64,000 bases of DNA from Patagioenas fasciata (Eukaryota; Chordata; Aves; Columbiformes; Columbidae). Below are positions 45,661 to 58,939 of the stretch, in pieces. The notes beneath the pieces are model-generated. The model saw nothing but the letters and a program-made list of their open reading frames with translations. It was not told where the DNA came from and made no database searches. Numbering within the stretch: position 1 is the first letter of the stretch; each line of letters opens with the position of its first letter. Made by a program: the position numbers and the translations under genes. The stretch lies in the NCBI RefSeq assembly GCF_037038585.1, contig NW_027288575.1, positions 62,001-126,000 of the forward strand. The letters are read 5' to 3'.

Positions 45661-46780
45661 TGCAGCCTTCCTGCTGGTTTAGCTCACACACCTTTCTTCT
45701 TTCTAACTGCACAGCAGTTCACACTCACAAAAGTTCGTGCTGGTTGGCATAAGAGTATCTGCATAAGAATTTACAAACATTACAAAGATATACCACAGAC
45801 CACAGCTTTCTAAGCTTTCAAGTTAAAGTTCCATGTTTAAATAAAACAGACAATACCAGTAGAGCTGTGTACCTCTGTCGTCTTTGTTCAGAAAGAAGTG
45901 ACAACACCAGAAAACACATTGACAGCCAGTGCTTTGAACAGTGAAGGTGGGATCTACAAAAGTCTGATTAAACTAAACAGCCTCAGGTCTTTATCAAGCT
46001 GCAGATCTGCCAGGAATGCTGAAATGCAAGAGTTTACTCCTGCAATATTCCACGATGGAACAGCCACTTCATATCAAATATAATCTCAAAGTTCCAAACC
46101 AGTACATTAAAAAGCTACCAGTAAGTATTAGAAGACCACTGCAAGATCTTATTGCTTTTTGAGTTAAATAATAATTTTTCAATAAACCAAAACCCAAACA
46201 GGTTCTCAAATCTGTTGCTTATCATCCTGTTCATTCATTAGCACTGCAGCAATCAGTTTTTATACAATGTGTCAACAGAGGCGTCTAAAAAACCCCAAAC
46301 AAAACTTATTCAAGTCCACGGACACCCCCGCCCTCCCTGCCCCCCCTCACCCTGAGCCCCACGATCACCACTTGGTGCGGGAGAGGAGCACAACTCGACA
46401 GACAGAACCAGAAATCCGACTGCGGTAAGAAGGAAACATCGAGGTAGTTACAGCTTCCTTAAACATTCAAAATCTGATGTCTTCCAAAACAAAGCACATC
46501 ATCCTCATCATTTAAAAAGCAAAGTTGCTTTGTTCGTGTCTGATCCTCACACCAGCTGAGTGGTTCTCAAGTCGGCTGAGCTCCACTGTGCAGCCACCCC
46601 CACGTCTGTGTCGCCTTGTCTGGAGTCCCCAGTCGCGGGACAGTGAGTGGGGTTGGACTCCAGTGATAAAGAAAAACACAAAGACTCAAATTGGAAAAGT
46701 AATTAAAACAGAAGATCTGAAAGCCAGTTTAATTTTAATAACTTATTTGTACACTGCTATAAGCATATGAAGTATGGGGG

Positions 46781-47122
46781 TCACGAACTCTTGCTACCAC
46801 ATATGTGCCTTATTACAATAAGCACAGGAAACAAGGAAGTAGCATTCCTTCTATTTTTGATGTAATTATGAGCTAATACATCTCCTGAGATGGCTTCCAG
46901 ACCTGATTTAGTATCTACACTGTGTTGTACTGCAGATAAATACCTCAGGTCAGCATTAATTGAAGACAATGTGCAGAATGAGCAATATGCAGGTAAGCAC
47001 AAGATCCTGGATTCCTTACAAGAGTCTACTTCTAAAATTGTCTGAAAATGCTGCAGAAATTGTAGCAGATAAACAACAGTAGCCACATTTTGTCCTATGG
47101 CATTTACATAATGTTGATCCAC
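46781..47122 (-). other. Exon-like open frame, unknown
   Basis: 113-codon frame starting MDQHYVNAIGQNVATVVYLL with ordinary amino acid composition. The frame extends a little upstream. I do not recognise a family. Could be chance, an exon or a retropseudogene piece. Confidence 0.2.
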
Positions 47123-47334
47123 CTGTATTAACTTGTGCCCTTTCGGAACAGAGCTGTAAACTCAGAGCGTCCAAAGACTTCTTTCTTTTGAATAGAATAC
47201 GCTTAAACTGGCTGTCTTGAACAGACTGGCTGTGCAGACTTGCAGCAGTTGAATGGAGGATGTGATTCCAGTGAATGGAGACAGAAAGAAGATCAGCACA
47301 AAAGCAGCAATGACAGACCAGAGACACCCACCTA

Positions 47335-47600
47335 AAGCCTACGGAGACCAAAAAAAGTCGTCGCGTGGGCTTAGCAGTTGGGGAACCAGACCAAACAGCT
47401 ATTCTCCACCAGGAGGGTCTTTATCTGGCCATGATCATGTCATCAATGGAGAAACTCACCATCATCAGACAGAGTGCAGGCGTGGGCAATGAGAGCAGCA
47501 AATCCAGCACCGACACGGTGTCAGAGTTTGTACAGACAATGAACACGCTCACGGGTCTTGTTCAATACTTTACACACTATTCTGAAAAGAGACACTGATT
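47335..47600 (+). other. Exon-like open frame, unknown
   Basis: Roughly 85 codons, including KKSRRVGLAVGEPDQ and GLYLAMIMSSMEKL, with composition typical of a soluble protein and ending TGA. An upstream stop shows it is not a complete gene. No family was recognised. Confidence 0.25.
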
Positions 47601-50600
47601 TAACTGTTGCACAGCACATACTGTCACTTTACACAACTTGGAGAAACAAAGCAAGCTCATAAAGTTCATACTCCATACATCAGGATAGGAGGTTACTCAT
47701 AAAATGCAATCATCTCTGCCAGATACAGGCAAATGCACATATTTATTTGAAGCAAATTCCAAGTTTATACCGTCATCTCAGGTCAAATTCTGCTATCAGA
47801 CACAGGACACACAGCTCAAATGCCAACAGCTCATAAGAAAGCTTCACAAGAGAATGAACTAAACATACAGCTATGGAATCAAGTGTGTTTTATCAATACA
47901 TCAAATGCAACTCTAATTCCCCTAGGCCCTCACGTTAATAGAAACCCCACAGAGTTTCTAGAAAGAATGTCCATAAAATTGACATGCGACATTACCCTCA
48001 GTGAGTCTCCTGAACCAGACGGCAGAGCAACCGACCCGCAGCAAGGACAACACAGAACAGACAGTTCTGCTGGAAACGCAGGGAACGGACTAAAAGTAAC
48101 CATTCTGCATTACAGAATTAATGCATTGTGTCACTTTGTGTAGATAATTCACCCATAAAAATCAGTAAATATGAAGGCCACCCTTACTGATAAATGCCTA
48201 TATGTTTGTAGTCATGTTTAATAAAACACACTTTGTGAGGGTTTTTTGGCTCAAGAAGGACACTGGATCAGTGTGCTTTGGGTTATTTCTGTAAGGAGCC
48301 ATAACTCAACAGAAAGATAGCTTTAAGAAAGCGTGCAATTAGCTATTAATTGGACAAAATAAGTGTAGTTAGCACATAATAAATAGTTTTAAATGGTCTC
48401 ACAAGTAGTTCATGTGATACATTTCCCTCAGGGTCTCCTGATATCTCCCATTCATTTGTATTAAACCTGCTGAAATGAAGCTATGTGTGTTTCATTTCAG
48501 TGATCTACAGGGAATTCAAACCAACAATAACAACTTGCCGTATTATCAGAAACAGTTTCTAAAGAGCAAACACAACAATATAGGAGGGGGGAGTGGAAGA
48601 AACACCACCTGGATTCATTTTCCCATATCAATTCTTATGAAAATACCCACAATAGGATGCACTTATCAGCAAGGTATACAACTGCACATCTACACACAAC
48701 ATAACTGCATGTAATCGCACATTTTTGACCATATTAACTACAAATTGGGCAGCTATAAAATACGTCAGTTATACCTTCATTTACTTCCAGAAATCTCCAC
48801 TGAAATTATTTTGTTGCTTAAATTACTGTATAATGTGCACTTTATTAATGTATTATACATTAAGTATACAAACATGTTATGAAAAAACAAATCTAGTCCC
48901 AATACCTTTGTGAGTTTTAAAGGACGCCGGTGGGTAACGGTGAACAATCAACAGTCATCCGGGTAAAACACCCATGGGCAGAGCTGAAACTTGTTTTCAT
49001 TGGTAGGTTGTGTTTTTCTGCAAGTTGTGTTATCATACCTACATACAGCAAATAAAGATTTGACCCAAATTACATACCTTTATGTGCATACACACACGCA
49101 CATGTTTGTGTTGTACAAAGATGCACACTGTTACTGAGATGTATAGGCATCGAATGTGTCAGGTAAGTAACATGACAAGAGGCTTGAGAGGTGGGTCTGC
49201 AGGGAATTATGTAAGTAACATATTAATGCAACAAATCTGGTGGCATAAAGCTACGGGGGAAAAAAATCCAGCGGAGAATCAGATAAATTCACGTGTTCTT
49301 TAAAGACAGCTCATGCATTCAACCAACTCCCAGGTGGGCCTGACTGTGGAAAGGAAAGTTTGCTTGAGCACTTAGCGCCAGTGTCTGATGAGCAGACAAA
49401 ACACCAACTGCAGACCGGGGACCCCCAGTTCTCAACCAGTTCATGGCTCTGAGCATCTTCTTTCCACACACTGCGGGTAACGCTTTACATCTGCAATCCC
49501 CTCCCTAAACCCATCTTGTTCCTGGCTGAGAAGATACCAGATGTGGGAACTATTGCATGATAGAAGAATTTGTGCTGTTAAATCACAGGATTCTGAGCAC
49601 TGCAGATGATCACAGTGCGGTGCTGTCCTGAGAAGAAAGGATGAGTGACTCTTGGTGTTCCCTGCTGCTCACTGCCCTGATCCTGCCCACCCTCATGTTC
49701 CAGCCACTCAGACCCCGGCCAGAATGACTGAGACAGGAGGGTCTCTTAAGGATGTTTTGTTTTGTCCAGATACCTTTAATTTGCTTATATACACAGATTT
49801 CATAAGACGAAGCACTTGATTTCACTGATGACACGATTTCTCCAGTAACGCATCTCACCAAGATTGCCAGTTGACAGTCCCCCTTAGGATGAGAGAACGT
49901 TCATGTTGAACAAACCATGAACACTTGTAGTGATTGAAACTGGGGGTTTTTCAGACAAGCACCATCTGCCTCCTGCGCCAGAGACTCAACAGAATTATGT
50001 CTCAGACATTATGGCAACAACAGCTCATCCCGCAGCGATGGGTCACTCAGAGCGAAAACAATCCCGTATGGACACCGTGTCCAGCAGCAGATGGGGCACT
50101 CAGGAGAAGGTGAATCGCGATTTACATCCCAACACCAGCCGAGGCCCGCAGACAGAGGCCGCGGGCTGACATGGGAGGGGACGGGCCTTTCGTTCTCCTT
50201 CTTTGCTTCTCTTTTCCTTTCCTACACCCTTATTTCATCTCCTCTCCCTCTATGAGCAGTATAACCTAAGGCTTAGAGCCACAAAACTCCTTTGTGTAAA
50301 CCCTTTGGCTGTTAAACTGTTCACCAATTTGGCTTAAGTAGCGTAAATCTTCCTGCTAATTGGGCCAAGCTGCAAAATAAAAGGTGTTGGGGTTTTTTTG
50401 TTTATGGTCCTTGAGTACCCCATATACTCTTTTCTAACTAAGGGGACCTGAATCGGAGTCACCTCCCCACACACGGACAGCTGGGGACGTTCTGCAATGA
50501 AAACTTGTATGGAGAGGGGAACACACTGAATAGGTCAATCCAGCATTTAATAAAAGCAACGGAGTTAGCTCTTGAATTAACATTGATAACATGCTCTGCT

Positions 50601-53600
50601 ATATTGTGGCCAGTTGCGATTGGAAACAGCGCAGTTACAAGTTCGGTGTGCATGGTCCTCTGTATACACGAAGACATCCAGCCAGCTTTAGTCACACACC
50701 TGATCTTTCCTTCGTGTTACAGATCTCTGCAATGAAAGCTGGGAGCAACAAACTTTCAGCTTTCTGATGTGTCATTAAAGAGATTTTTCTGCATTTACTA
50801 CAACCTTGACCGAGCCTGTACCTGATTGCTTTAACTGGCATTAGATAAGTCATTGAGTAAGCAGTCAAGTCAGCCCGCGAGAAGACACGGAGAGGTGACA
50901 AAGTTGTAAGTCCCTAGGATGCTGGCACACCAGCACGAACACAGGCAAGCAGAAGCCTCCAACGCATTGGCAGAAATATCCTACTCAGGTACAGCAGGCA
51001 AATGCAACTTATAATGGAACGGTTACAATATGCTTGGTAGAAAAAAGCTGAGGTTCTGCTGCCTCAGGCGCACAGCGGTTACTGCTGTGTCTGGTCTAAC
51101 CCAGATCCAGTAGTGAGCTACACGTGTTTATCTTGGTTTGATATTTGTAGTGCACGTGTTAACGTACAGATCAATATACAAGACAAGGTCTGATGAACAA
51201 AATCTCTCTCTGAAAGATCCTGAAGTGATCACTGGAGTGATTTTCAAGGCAAAGATTCTGTCTGTCTCCAGCTCCCAGAAGACTTCAGAGGTGAAATTCT
51301 CTATAAATCCTGAGGGGGAAAGAGGGGGCTGTAAGGAACATGAACCTGAAGAACATTCAGTAGCTCTCCCGGGCGCTCTGTGACGGAGCCTCCCCTGTTC
51401 ACCAGCTCCTGAGGCTCCAGGGGCTGCAACACGGGGCACAACGCGCTCACAGACTGAACCTGCGCTGAGCAAGAAAATGCCTTCCTGATGAAGCTTTAAC
51501 ATCAACACACCAACTATTGCTTGTCCTTCAAGGAAACTATCTTGTTATAAGCATTTATAGCTCTATTGTCTATTTATGCTTTTAGCAATAAGCGCTTTTA
51601 TCCACATTTCATTTTGGTGCACCTGGTAAGACATGTGATTGAAGGTGACAGATAAGAGCAGGGCACTCTTTTAATCCCTAAGACAGGACCCTGGGAAAAC
51701 TTCACAGGAATCAGTTCTTCACTACATTGCTGCTCCTTGCATTCACAGGCCAGCAGAAAGGCACGGGCCGAGGTGAGAACCGCCCGCAGAAGGGGCTGCC
51801 AGACACTGTTCTGGCTGATGCTCTGCCAGGACGTGCTTCGTTTTCTGTCCGGTGCTGTGCAGGGGGAACACGGAACATCTGCACAAAAAACCTGCGCTTG
51901 GCTCGTGCAGCGTCTGTGTCACGGGAACCGACAGCCACGTCCCATCGCTGACCTCGCGTGTTCACACAGCTGACTCAGTGATCGATACAGGTTTATCTGC
52001 ATTACAAGCACAGCCGAGCCAGGTCAAGAGTGCTTCTTAAGAACCATTTTCAAAATGATCTTTCTAGACAATAGAGACTGATTTATCTTAATTTGTCTTA
52101 CCTAAAAGCTAAGAAAGTATTTAATTTCTAGTAAGAAAGATGCCTAATTTTCTTTTGGCTATTAAAAATTGTATTAACCTCCAAAAATAAGAGAGTAAAT
52201 GTCTGTTAACACTTTTTCCTTTTATGCTGATGTGAAGAAAATTCCTCTCTCATCCTGGTACTGTCAAACAGGATGAACATTTACAGAGAATGAGAGTGGG
52301 GAGTGATGAAAAAGTCAACAGCTTTTGCAGTCAGTTTGTATAAATTAAGATAAACGTGATATTGAAGCAAACCCAAATGTTTCTAACGTTCTCCTATAGA
52401 ATCTCCTGCTGCTGTACAATAAGATACACTCTCAGACTATGACAACATTAGTCCGTGTCTTTGTAAGGCGCAGTCTTTTTCCTACCATATCATGCATAGG
52501 TGCCACACTTCTATATAGCCAGGTAACTGCTCATCTAAGGTGCATTTTGAAACATACCTTATCCTGCTTTGGAACCTGTGCCGAAATGGAAAGCAGTTGC
52601 TCTGTATCCAGGAATTTTGAGATAACTGTAAAACAAAAGTAAACAGATCAGAAATTGAATGGAAATCATAACAAAATCTATTTTTTTTTTTTATGAACAC
52701 AATTATTTAGTGAAACTTTTGTTAATCTTTTTCTTCCATTCTATCTTCACAAATTATTTACCAGGGAAAAAACAGGTTAAAAATTGCTGCTATCTAAATT
52801 ATGTTGTCATAACTACACAGACTGTACCGAAGCATGTAGCGATTATTTTACAGGTGGACATATATCAATTTGGTAATATTCTTTTAGTGTGATTGAATCA
52901 CACGTCTCTTGTGATAAAGATCAAGATGACACGATCCAGCTCCAGGTGCACTGACTCATACTCTGCTGTTGTGTTCTGTTTAGTTTGTCTGGACCACTAT
53001 GAAGCAACAGGAAAAAACACCCATACACAACAACAGAACATCAGTGATGCCTTTATTTGTTTTTAATGTATACATTATGTACACCTGAATACTTCCAACT
53101 AGTCACAGAGGTAGAGACAAACTCACATTCTTTGAAAAAGGTATTGGCTGACTTCTACCCATTTAATCTGAGAAATTCGCTTTTCTTAGCAAAATACTTG
53201 AGAAAAACATCACTATCATAATAAAGATTATTTCCACTACGTGTCACCTGGCAAATAATTACAATTCAAACATATTGAGTCACGTTGCATACTTTCACAG
53301 ATTAGAAAGAAAGTGTTTTAACATAAATTGAATATGATGCATTAAAAATAAACTACTACTTAGTTGAATACACTCAGAAAACCAAAGATGGTAAATGTCA
53401 AATGAGGGTTCCAGGTAAGAGTACCCTACAGATTTGAAGCGCGCTTTGGGGACACCCAGCGCCTCCTGTTCACTGTACATTATGTGAACTGCAGCAGCTG
53501 AGACCCTGGGATGTGTGACCTGCAAAAACCATGAACATTAAAGTAACATTTATAAATCACAAACATGTTATTTGGCTTCCTTATGGACTGAAAGTGACAG

Positions 53601-53879
53601 GAGTGAAGCATCTAAACGTGATCTGTCCCACATTCATTCTTCACCACCCTGCAGCGGTTCTAGCAGGAGCTTCACACGTTTTCCCCCATTTAAGAGTTTA
53701 GATGCCAAAATATCCCAATAAGAACCATAATGCTTGTTTACATCTAGAATTGTCTTAAATATACGTCCTCCTATGCATGTTACAGAACACTGTAACCCTG
53801 CTTTGTATATTAACATGTAAAACATGCCACTAAAACCGTATCAATTAACTGAGTAGACAAAGTTTTCCTCTGGAATTTA

Positions 53880-54480
53880 ACACGTGCATTAAAACTCCTC
53901 CAAACCGAAGCCCAGCTCTACTAGGCCGTCCCACAAGCGCAGGGCTTGAGCTCTGGTTTGAGCCCGATGCCGCACTCCCCGCGCCGGGCTGCAGTACCGC
54001 GCTGTGGCCACCGGGCGGCAGCACCAGCGACACCCGGCGGCCGGTGCACCGCGGGAGCACCGGGGCGCCACCGCGCATGCGCGGAACCGGGGCTGAACGT
54101 GCGGGGCGTGCGGGGGTGACCTGCACCGGGGTGACCACCCGGGATCACCCACAGCAAACGAGTCACCCGGGACAACGAGGAACAGAGAATCCGCTCTAGA
54201 GAACCACCCCACCCAGAGAACCCTCCTCGGCGGAACCTCCCGGCGGCCCGTTCGAGCTCTCTAGTGCCCTATTTGCGTAGCCACGCCTCTGATTTGCATT
54301 TCTCCGCCCCATCCTCGCCCCGCCTGTCGTTCCCACGCGCCCCGCCCCTCCTCTTATCTCTCGCAATCTGATTTGCAGGCTTCGAATCTCAATTTGCATT
54401 CTCCCCGCCTACTCACCTCCCTGCCCAAGCCCCGAGGAGATTTGCATATCCGGCACGACGCTCTGCTCTGTTCTGTTTCT
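53880..54480. promoter_or_regulatory. CpG-rich promoter-like block with octamer motifs
   Basis: Contains a CTCF-like GGCCACCGGGCGGCAG (two mismatches, 54008-54021), a perfect NRF1 site (54072-54083) and three perfect octamers ATTTGCAT at 54292, 54392 and 54440, plus near matches at 54271 and 54371. The piece 54363-54415 aligns with the array's promoter block at 7096-7150, including GCAATCTGATT and CATTCTCCCCGCCTA. Confidence 0.55.
54072..54083. promoter_or_regulatory. NRF1-type site CGCGCATGCGCG
   Basis: Exact match to YGCGCAYGCGCR within a CpG-rich block. Confidence 0.6.
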
Positions 54481-55089
54481 ATTCGACCCCATCTATTTCT
54501 ATTATTTCTACTTCTATTAATTCTCGTTCTATTTCTTTTCCTGTTTTCTGTTTCTTTCCCTGCGAAGTACAAACCACACCTGATCTCACAGATGTCCAGT
54601 GTAACCTGTAGCTGCTTTTGGTAAATATGAGCAGAACTTTACAGCACACGGTTTTCCCAGCAACATGAAGCAGAGAGCGTACTCAAACAAAAAAAAAAAA
54701 AACAAGCCACAAACACAAAGACGACACACAGCCTTGTAAGTCGGGTGATTAATTCTATTCAGTACGCTTTTACTTAAGTTAGATTACAAGAAAACTAAAT
54801 TGGGCTCGCCCAGTGCCCTGTGAGTAGTAAAAACCATCACCACACAGTCAGTCACTCAGCAGAGAGCTCGCAGCAGCTCCCCGGCTGCCGCAGTTATGGA
54901 ACGAAGCGTCTGGCTCGCACACAGAGCCCCCCAGCCCCTGCTCCCACCGCTGACCAGGTGCGGGTGCCGTTCTGCTCCCTGGGGGCAGCTCAGGCCTTTC
55001 CCTCAAGTGCACCCGCCAGAGACATTTCCGGGTAAGGATGAGTTTTTTAATCCTTTCTATAAACAGAATTTCTTTGCATTTTAAAAACC
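54481..55089. other. Nothing recognised apart from short A-runs and TTCTATT repeats
   Basis: A pyrimidine-rich stretch of TTCTATT-like repeats (about 54470-54540) follows the CpG block. The remainder shows no gene or known element. Confidence 0.4.
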
Positions 55090-55445
55090 TTGTACATCAC
55101 TGACATTGACACCTATGTCTCTTTTTACACATACGTATGTATTTAGGGAATATATTTGATTCATATATATCATCTATTTCCACTGTAATATATATCTACT
55201 TAGACATCTACACACTTGCGTATGCATTTACATGTATATATCTGCTTAAACTTATACAGAATATCTGTTTATGCTTATATATATCACCACTTATTATCTA
55301 GAATATCCATTTATACTTACGCACCTGTTTAGCCTTCTCTTTGGACACAAATATCTTTCTAGACTTGCAGATGTTGGCATATTGTTACAATCATATTATT
55401 ACATTTATGTATATTTAGACAGAGCTATCGATTCACACTTGGCGT
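55090..55445. repeat. Degenerate AT-rich repeats related to the array unit
   Basis: Loose repeats of an ATATCTRTTTANACTTAT theme. The end (TATTTAGACAGAGCTATCGATTC) resembles the TTTAGACGGAGATATCTATTT of the array's AT-rich segment. Probably an old relative. Confidence 0.4.
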
Positions 55446-55729
55446 GTGGCACGATGAGCAGTGACACGTGGCCAGCTGCACGGCTCAAGCACGAGGGACA
55501 CCCCGACCTGCCAGGGAAAAGCGCCACTGAGAGCCAGACAGAAACAAAGTACGTCAGAGCACGCTGTCAGATATTGGGGAAACACTCATCGCATCCAGTT
55601 GCCTCTCTTTTTCAGTTTTTAGAACAAATACCCATCTGCTTAAGTACACCTAATAAATTATATGCTGCTGTACGGGAATTGCGGAAGATTGGCGAGGAGG
55701 AGAAAGCTAAACACGCTCAAGTGACCCGC

Positions 55730-56110
55730 AGCTGGGGTATAAAGAAAACACATACATCACACTAATTGTTTTACTGACCTTGTGTGCTTGACAAGTAGAA
55801 CCCCTGTGTTAGATAACACAGGCCTGGGAGAAACTCTGGACACCTTATCACTGTGTCTGAGATTCCTGCTTTGTTGTGAGAAAGAGCGGGAGGCTGCGCC
55901 TGCCTGAAGCCGTGAAATACAGGCGAGCTCAGCAGGCCCAGCGATCTTCCAGCAGGGCTGAACTGACCAGCGCCTGCGTCCCCGCTTACGCCGCCTCTGC
56001 CTGGGAGCTCAGGTGTGGCTATGGAGATCCCCCTGTAGAGAGGTAACCAAAATAAACTTGCTCTTTGCAATTACTTTGGTGGCCTCTGGCTCTTCTCGCG
56101 ACGTGCCTGT
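55730..56110 (+). repeat. Possible solo LTR fragment
   Basis: TATA-like GGTATAAAG near 55736, then a GC-moderate stretch and AATAAA at 56051-56056 followed by a pyrimidine/GT-rich tail. Spacing and order fit an LTR R-U5, but ends, target duplication and a partner were not found. Confidence 0.3.
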
Positions 56111-57329
56111 GCTTGTGCACACAGCTGCACCTACTTAACAATTACTCTTAACTATGGAAGTCAACATGTAAATTTAAGTTTCATTGATAGGAAAATCAGT
56201 GAGATAGAAGACATGGGTTTACTTTAAAAAATAAATAAATATCCCCATTCCTGCAGTGCAGCATAAGGCTACGAAAAAGGAGCGTCAGACTCACGAACAC
56301 TTTTGGCTGCACTGCAGCACACAGGGGAACACGTTTCTGTGACCGTGACAGCTCGACTGTCGCAACCGGGAACCCAAAGCCCAGCGGTGCCACCAACCTT
56401 TGCCAGGCCTGCTGTGCTGGGCTCTGCGGAAGGAAATGGACTTTGGTTGGTTGTTTCAAAGAAAATGAACAGTCCTGTTGTTGATGCGGCCACTGCCCAC
56501 TACATCACCTGGGAAGATCCACTCGGAGGGCAGGTTCATAAAATGCAGCTTCTTGGAATGAGGAATGCTGCCGTTTTGGAAGATTTCTTACCAACTGAAG
56601 TCAGAACTACACACTGTAGGTTAAGAGAAAAAAGTCACTATTGAAACAATAACTCATCCAAACCACACATGGACTCACCGCCACCAGTTACGAGGCTGAA
56701 AGTGCTTCTTGGGAACACCTGGCAAACACGCAGAACAAAACCGATTTGCCCAGGTGCCTGTATCTCTGTCAGCTTTTTGAGTACTATTCTAAGATATTTT
56801 AAAAACCTATTGAGTGAAAAAGAACAAAGCATTTGTCATTGAATCAGGTTGTTTCTTCTGGACATCTGAACTCTTACAAACACCTCCTTTCCTCTTTTAG
56901 TACAAAATCATTTCCATAGTATCATTCAATAGTAAGCCCATAGAAACAGAAGATTACGCTTTCAGGAAGAGAAAATAACCAGAGGGAGGTGAGCTCTGCA
57001 CAGGTGTACCGTGCTCCAGAACAGACCTTATTTTTAGTACTCCTGGTAAAATATTTCGTATTAAAAATATAGAAGGAGAGTCGGTGCATTCTTAATGTTA
57101 ACTTTAAAGTCCACTCTACAAGTACCTCAGGAAAAACGCAGACACGCGTCCCAGCCGTACCTTGTACGGGCAGACCGCTCGGGATTCCTTCTGTCTGTCT
57201 GGTACTTCTGTAGCAGAAGACGGGGCAACCGCGGTGAAACGGTGGCAGCAGACATCCAGCTGAAAGAGGAAAAGCCCTTCAGAACAAAGCTGGAGAGGAA
57301 CCTGACACTTCCTTTTTTCTTGTGAAGGC
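56111..57329. other. Unrecognised single-copy stretch
   Basis: No gene or element was recognised. A 113-codon plus-strand frame (56306-56644) has no recognisable family. Confidence 0.4.
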
Positions 57330-57490
57330 TACAGTTGAGTGGAGAAAAAAGTATTTTGCACCATCTTCAGTACAGCTGTTGATACGGCCACTGGAGCGTT
57401 TGCGTTTTTTGGATAACCAGGCCATTTTTGACTCATTGGCAGTCTGAGTTCCCCAGAACACATTTTCCCAGATACACACAGAACACAGAC
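57330..57490. repeat. Decayed relative of block E segment 37745-37890
   Basis: Shares the order CGTTTGCGTTTTTTGGA..., GGCAGTCTGAGTTCCCC and TTTTCCCAGA with block E (GCGGGCGCTTTTTCTTGA..., GGCAGCCTGAGCTCCCC, CTTTCCCAGA). Several differences are C-to-T or G-to-A at former CpGs. Confidence 0.5.
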
Positions 57491-57559
57491 ACAGATATCA
57501 CCCAAGTATAGCCAAGATTTCCTTCCTCGCCCTGGATGCTGTCATTGAAGAGCCCAGCA

Positions 57560-58500
57560 GCCCATCCGTCCTCGTGAACCGCCCCACTGAAAAAAAAAAA
57601 AATTATCTTTTCCAGGCTGTTTCTTCAAAGGGTAAAGATATTTTAAATTGCAGTTATCTTTTCCAACAAAGTGATTTTGTGATTCCTTTGAAAAGGAGGG
57701 TAAGCTTGCCAGAGAAAGATAGGGACAGGGAGCAAGACAAGGTGACAGAGAGAGGGGCAAAAGGGCCAGGGAGCAGGGCAAAGGGAAGAAGAGGCCAAAA
57801 TGAGAGACAAGGAGCAGGAGACAGAGACGGTGGGAAAAATCCTTGAATGGGCAGTGGGAGAGACAGACAAAGGAGAAGTGGGCGCCGGGCTGCGGGACAG
57901 AGACAGGAAGGAGGAAACGCAGTGACAGGGAGCAGGGCAGAGCGACAGAGAAACAAAAACAAAGAGGGAAGAGGACAGAGAAACCAGGAGTAAGACAAGG
58001 AGAAGGGCAGAGAAACAGGAACCGGGGTGGGTAGGGAGCAGGACCAAGAGATGGGGCGAGGATGGAGATGGAGGAAGAAACCTGGGATGGCCAACAGGAC
58101 AGGGAAGAATATGACTGTGGGTAGGGAGCAGGACACAGGGATACAGCGAGAAACAATGGGACAGGGAGCAGCATTAAAGGTCAGAAAGAATAAGAGATGA
58201 ACAGGAAGGAGGAATGGAACGCCGAGATGCTGAACAAAAAACGCCAGCAACAGTGAGCGAGACAAACGAATAGAGAGAGAAGGGCAAGGCAGGAAGAAGA
58301 GAGATAGGAAGGTGGGAGATAAGAGCTGCACGTACAGGTACTGAGAAGAAAAGAACAGCAGGGAACAGGCCAGAGAAACTGTGGGGAAAAAAAGAGACTG
58401 ATGCAGATCAAGACAAAGATATGGAAAAGGGAAAAACAGCCATAGAAGATGGAGCAGGACACAAAAATAGAGAGAAAAGGAGAGGTATAGGGAAGCAAAA
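57560..58500 (+). repeat. Decayed copy of the array's purine-rich domain
   Basis: Purine-rich on the plus strand. Part of it (57710-57800) matches the tract at 6710-6800. About 58050-58170 matches unit positions 350-465, and about 58180-58400 matches 1190-1400. Many CpGs of the units appear here as TpG or CpA. It joins block E copy 2 at 58538 through an (AAT)n and ACC-rich stretch. Confidence 0.65.
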
Positions 58501-58939
58501 TTTTAAAATAATAATAATAAACCAAAACCACCACCAAGGAGGGGCAGGGAGGCACCAGGACACACAAGCCGGGGACGAGGCCCCGAGGGCCAGGGACTCA
58601 CAGCGGCTCTCGCTTTCGGTGGCTGCCAGGAGGCTTCTAACAGCTCAGACGCTCCCGTCTCCTTCTCTCCTCCCTTCCTCTCCGGTAACTCGGGGCGCTC
58701 GGCCGTCCTCAGCCTAGGAGAACACGGTGGGGTGTCAGGGCTCCTACGAGACGAGGCTTCGGGGACATGGAGCCTCGCTGGCTCGCTCGCCAGGCAGCCG
58801 TCCCGCTCCAGGATACGCGCACGGACCCTGCCGCGCACGTTGGCCCCCGGCCCGCCGCACGCCGCGCAGAGGGAGCCTTCGCCACCCGGAGAGAGGGGCT
58901 CGCTCTCTCGCCCGCCGCAGGAAGCGGACGTTGGGCCGA

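Larger units (their letters stand above)
45661..53840. other. Unrecognised single-copy region (8 kb)
   Basis: Average-composition DNA with short open frames only. The two stretches that look most protein-like are 46781-47122 (minus) and 47335-47600 (plus), listed separately. No full-length gene, LTR pair or tandem repeat was recognised. Introns of a gene with exons outside my recognition remain possible. Confidence 0.4.
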
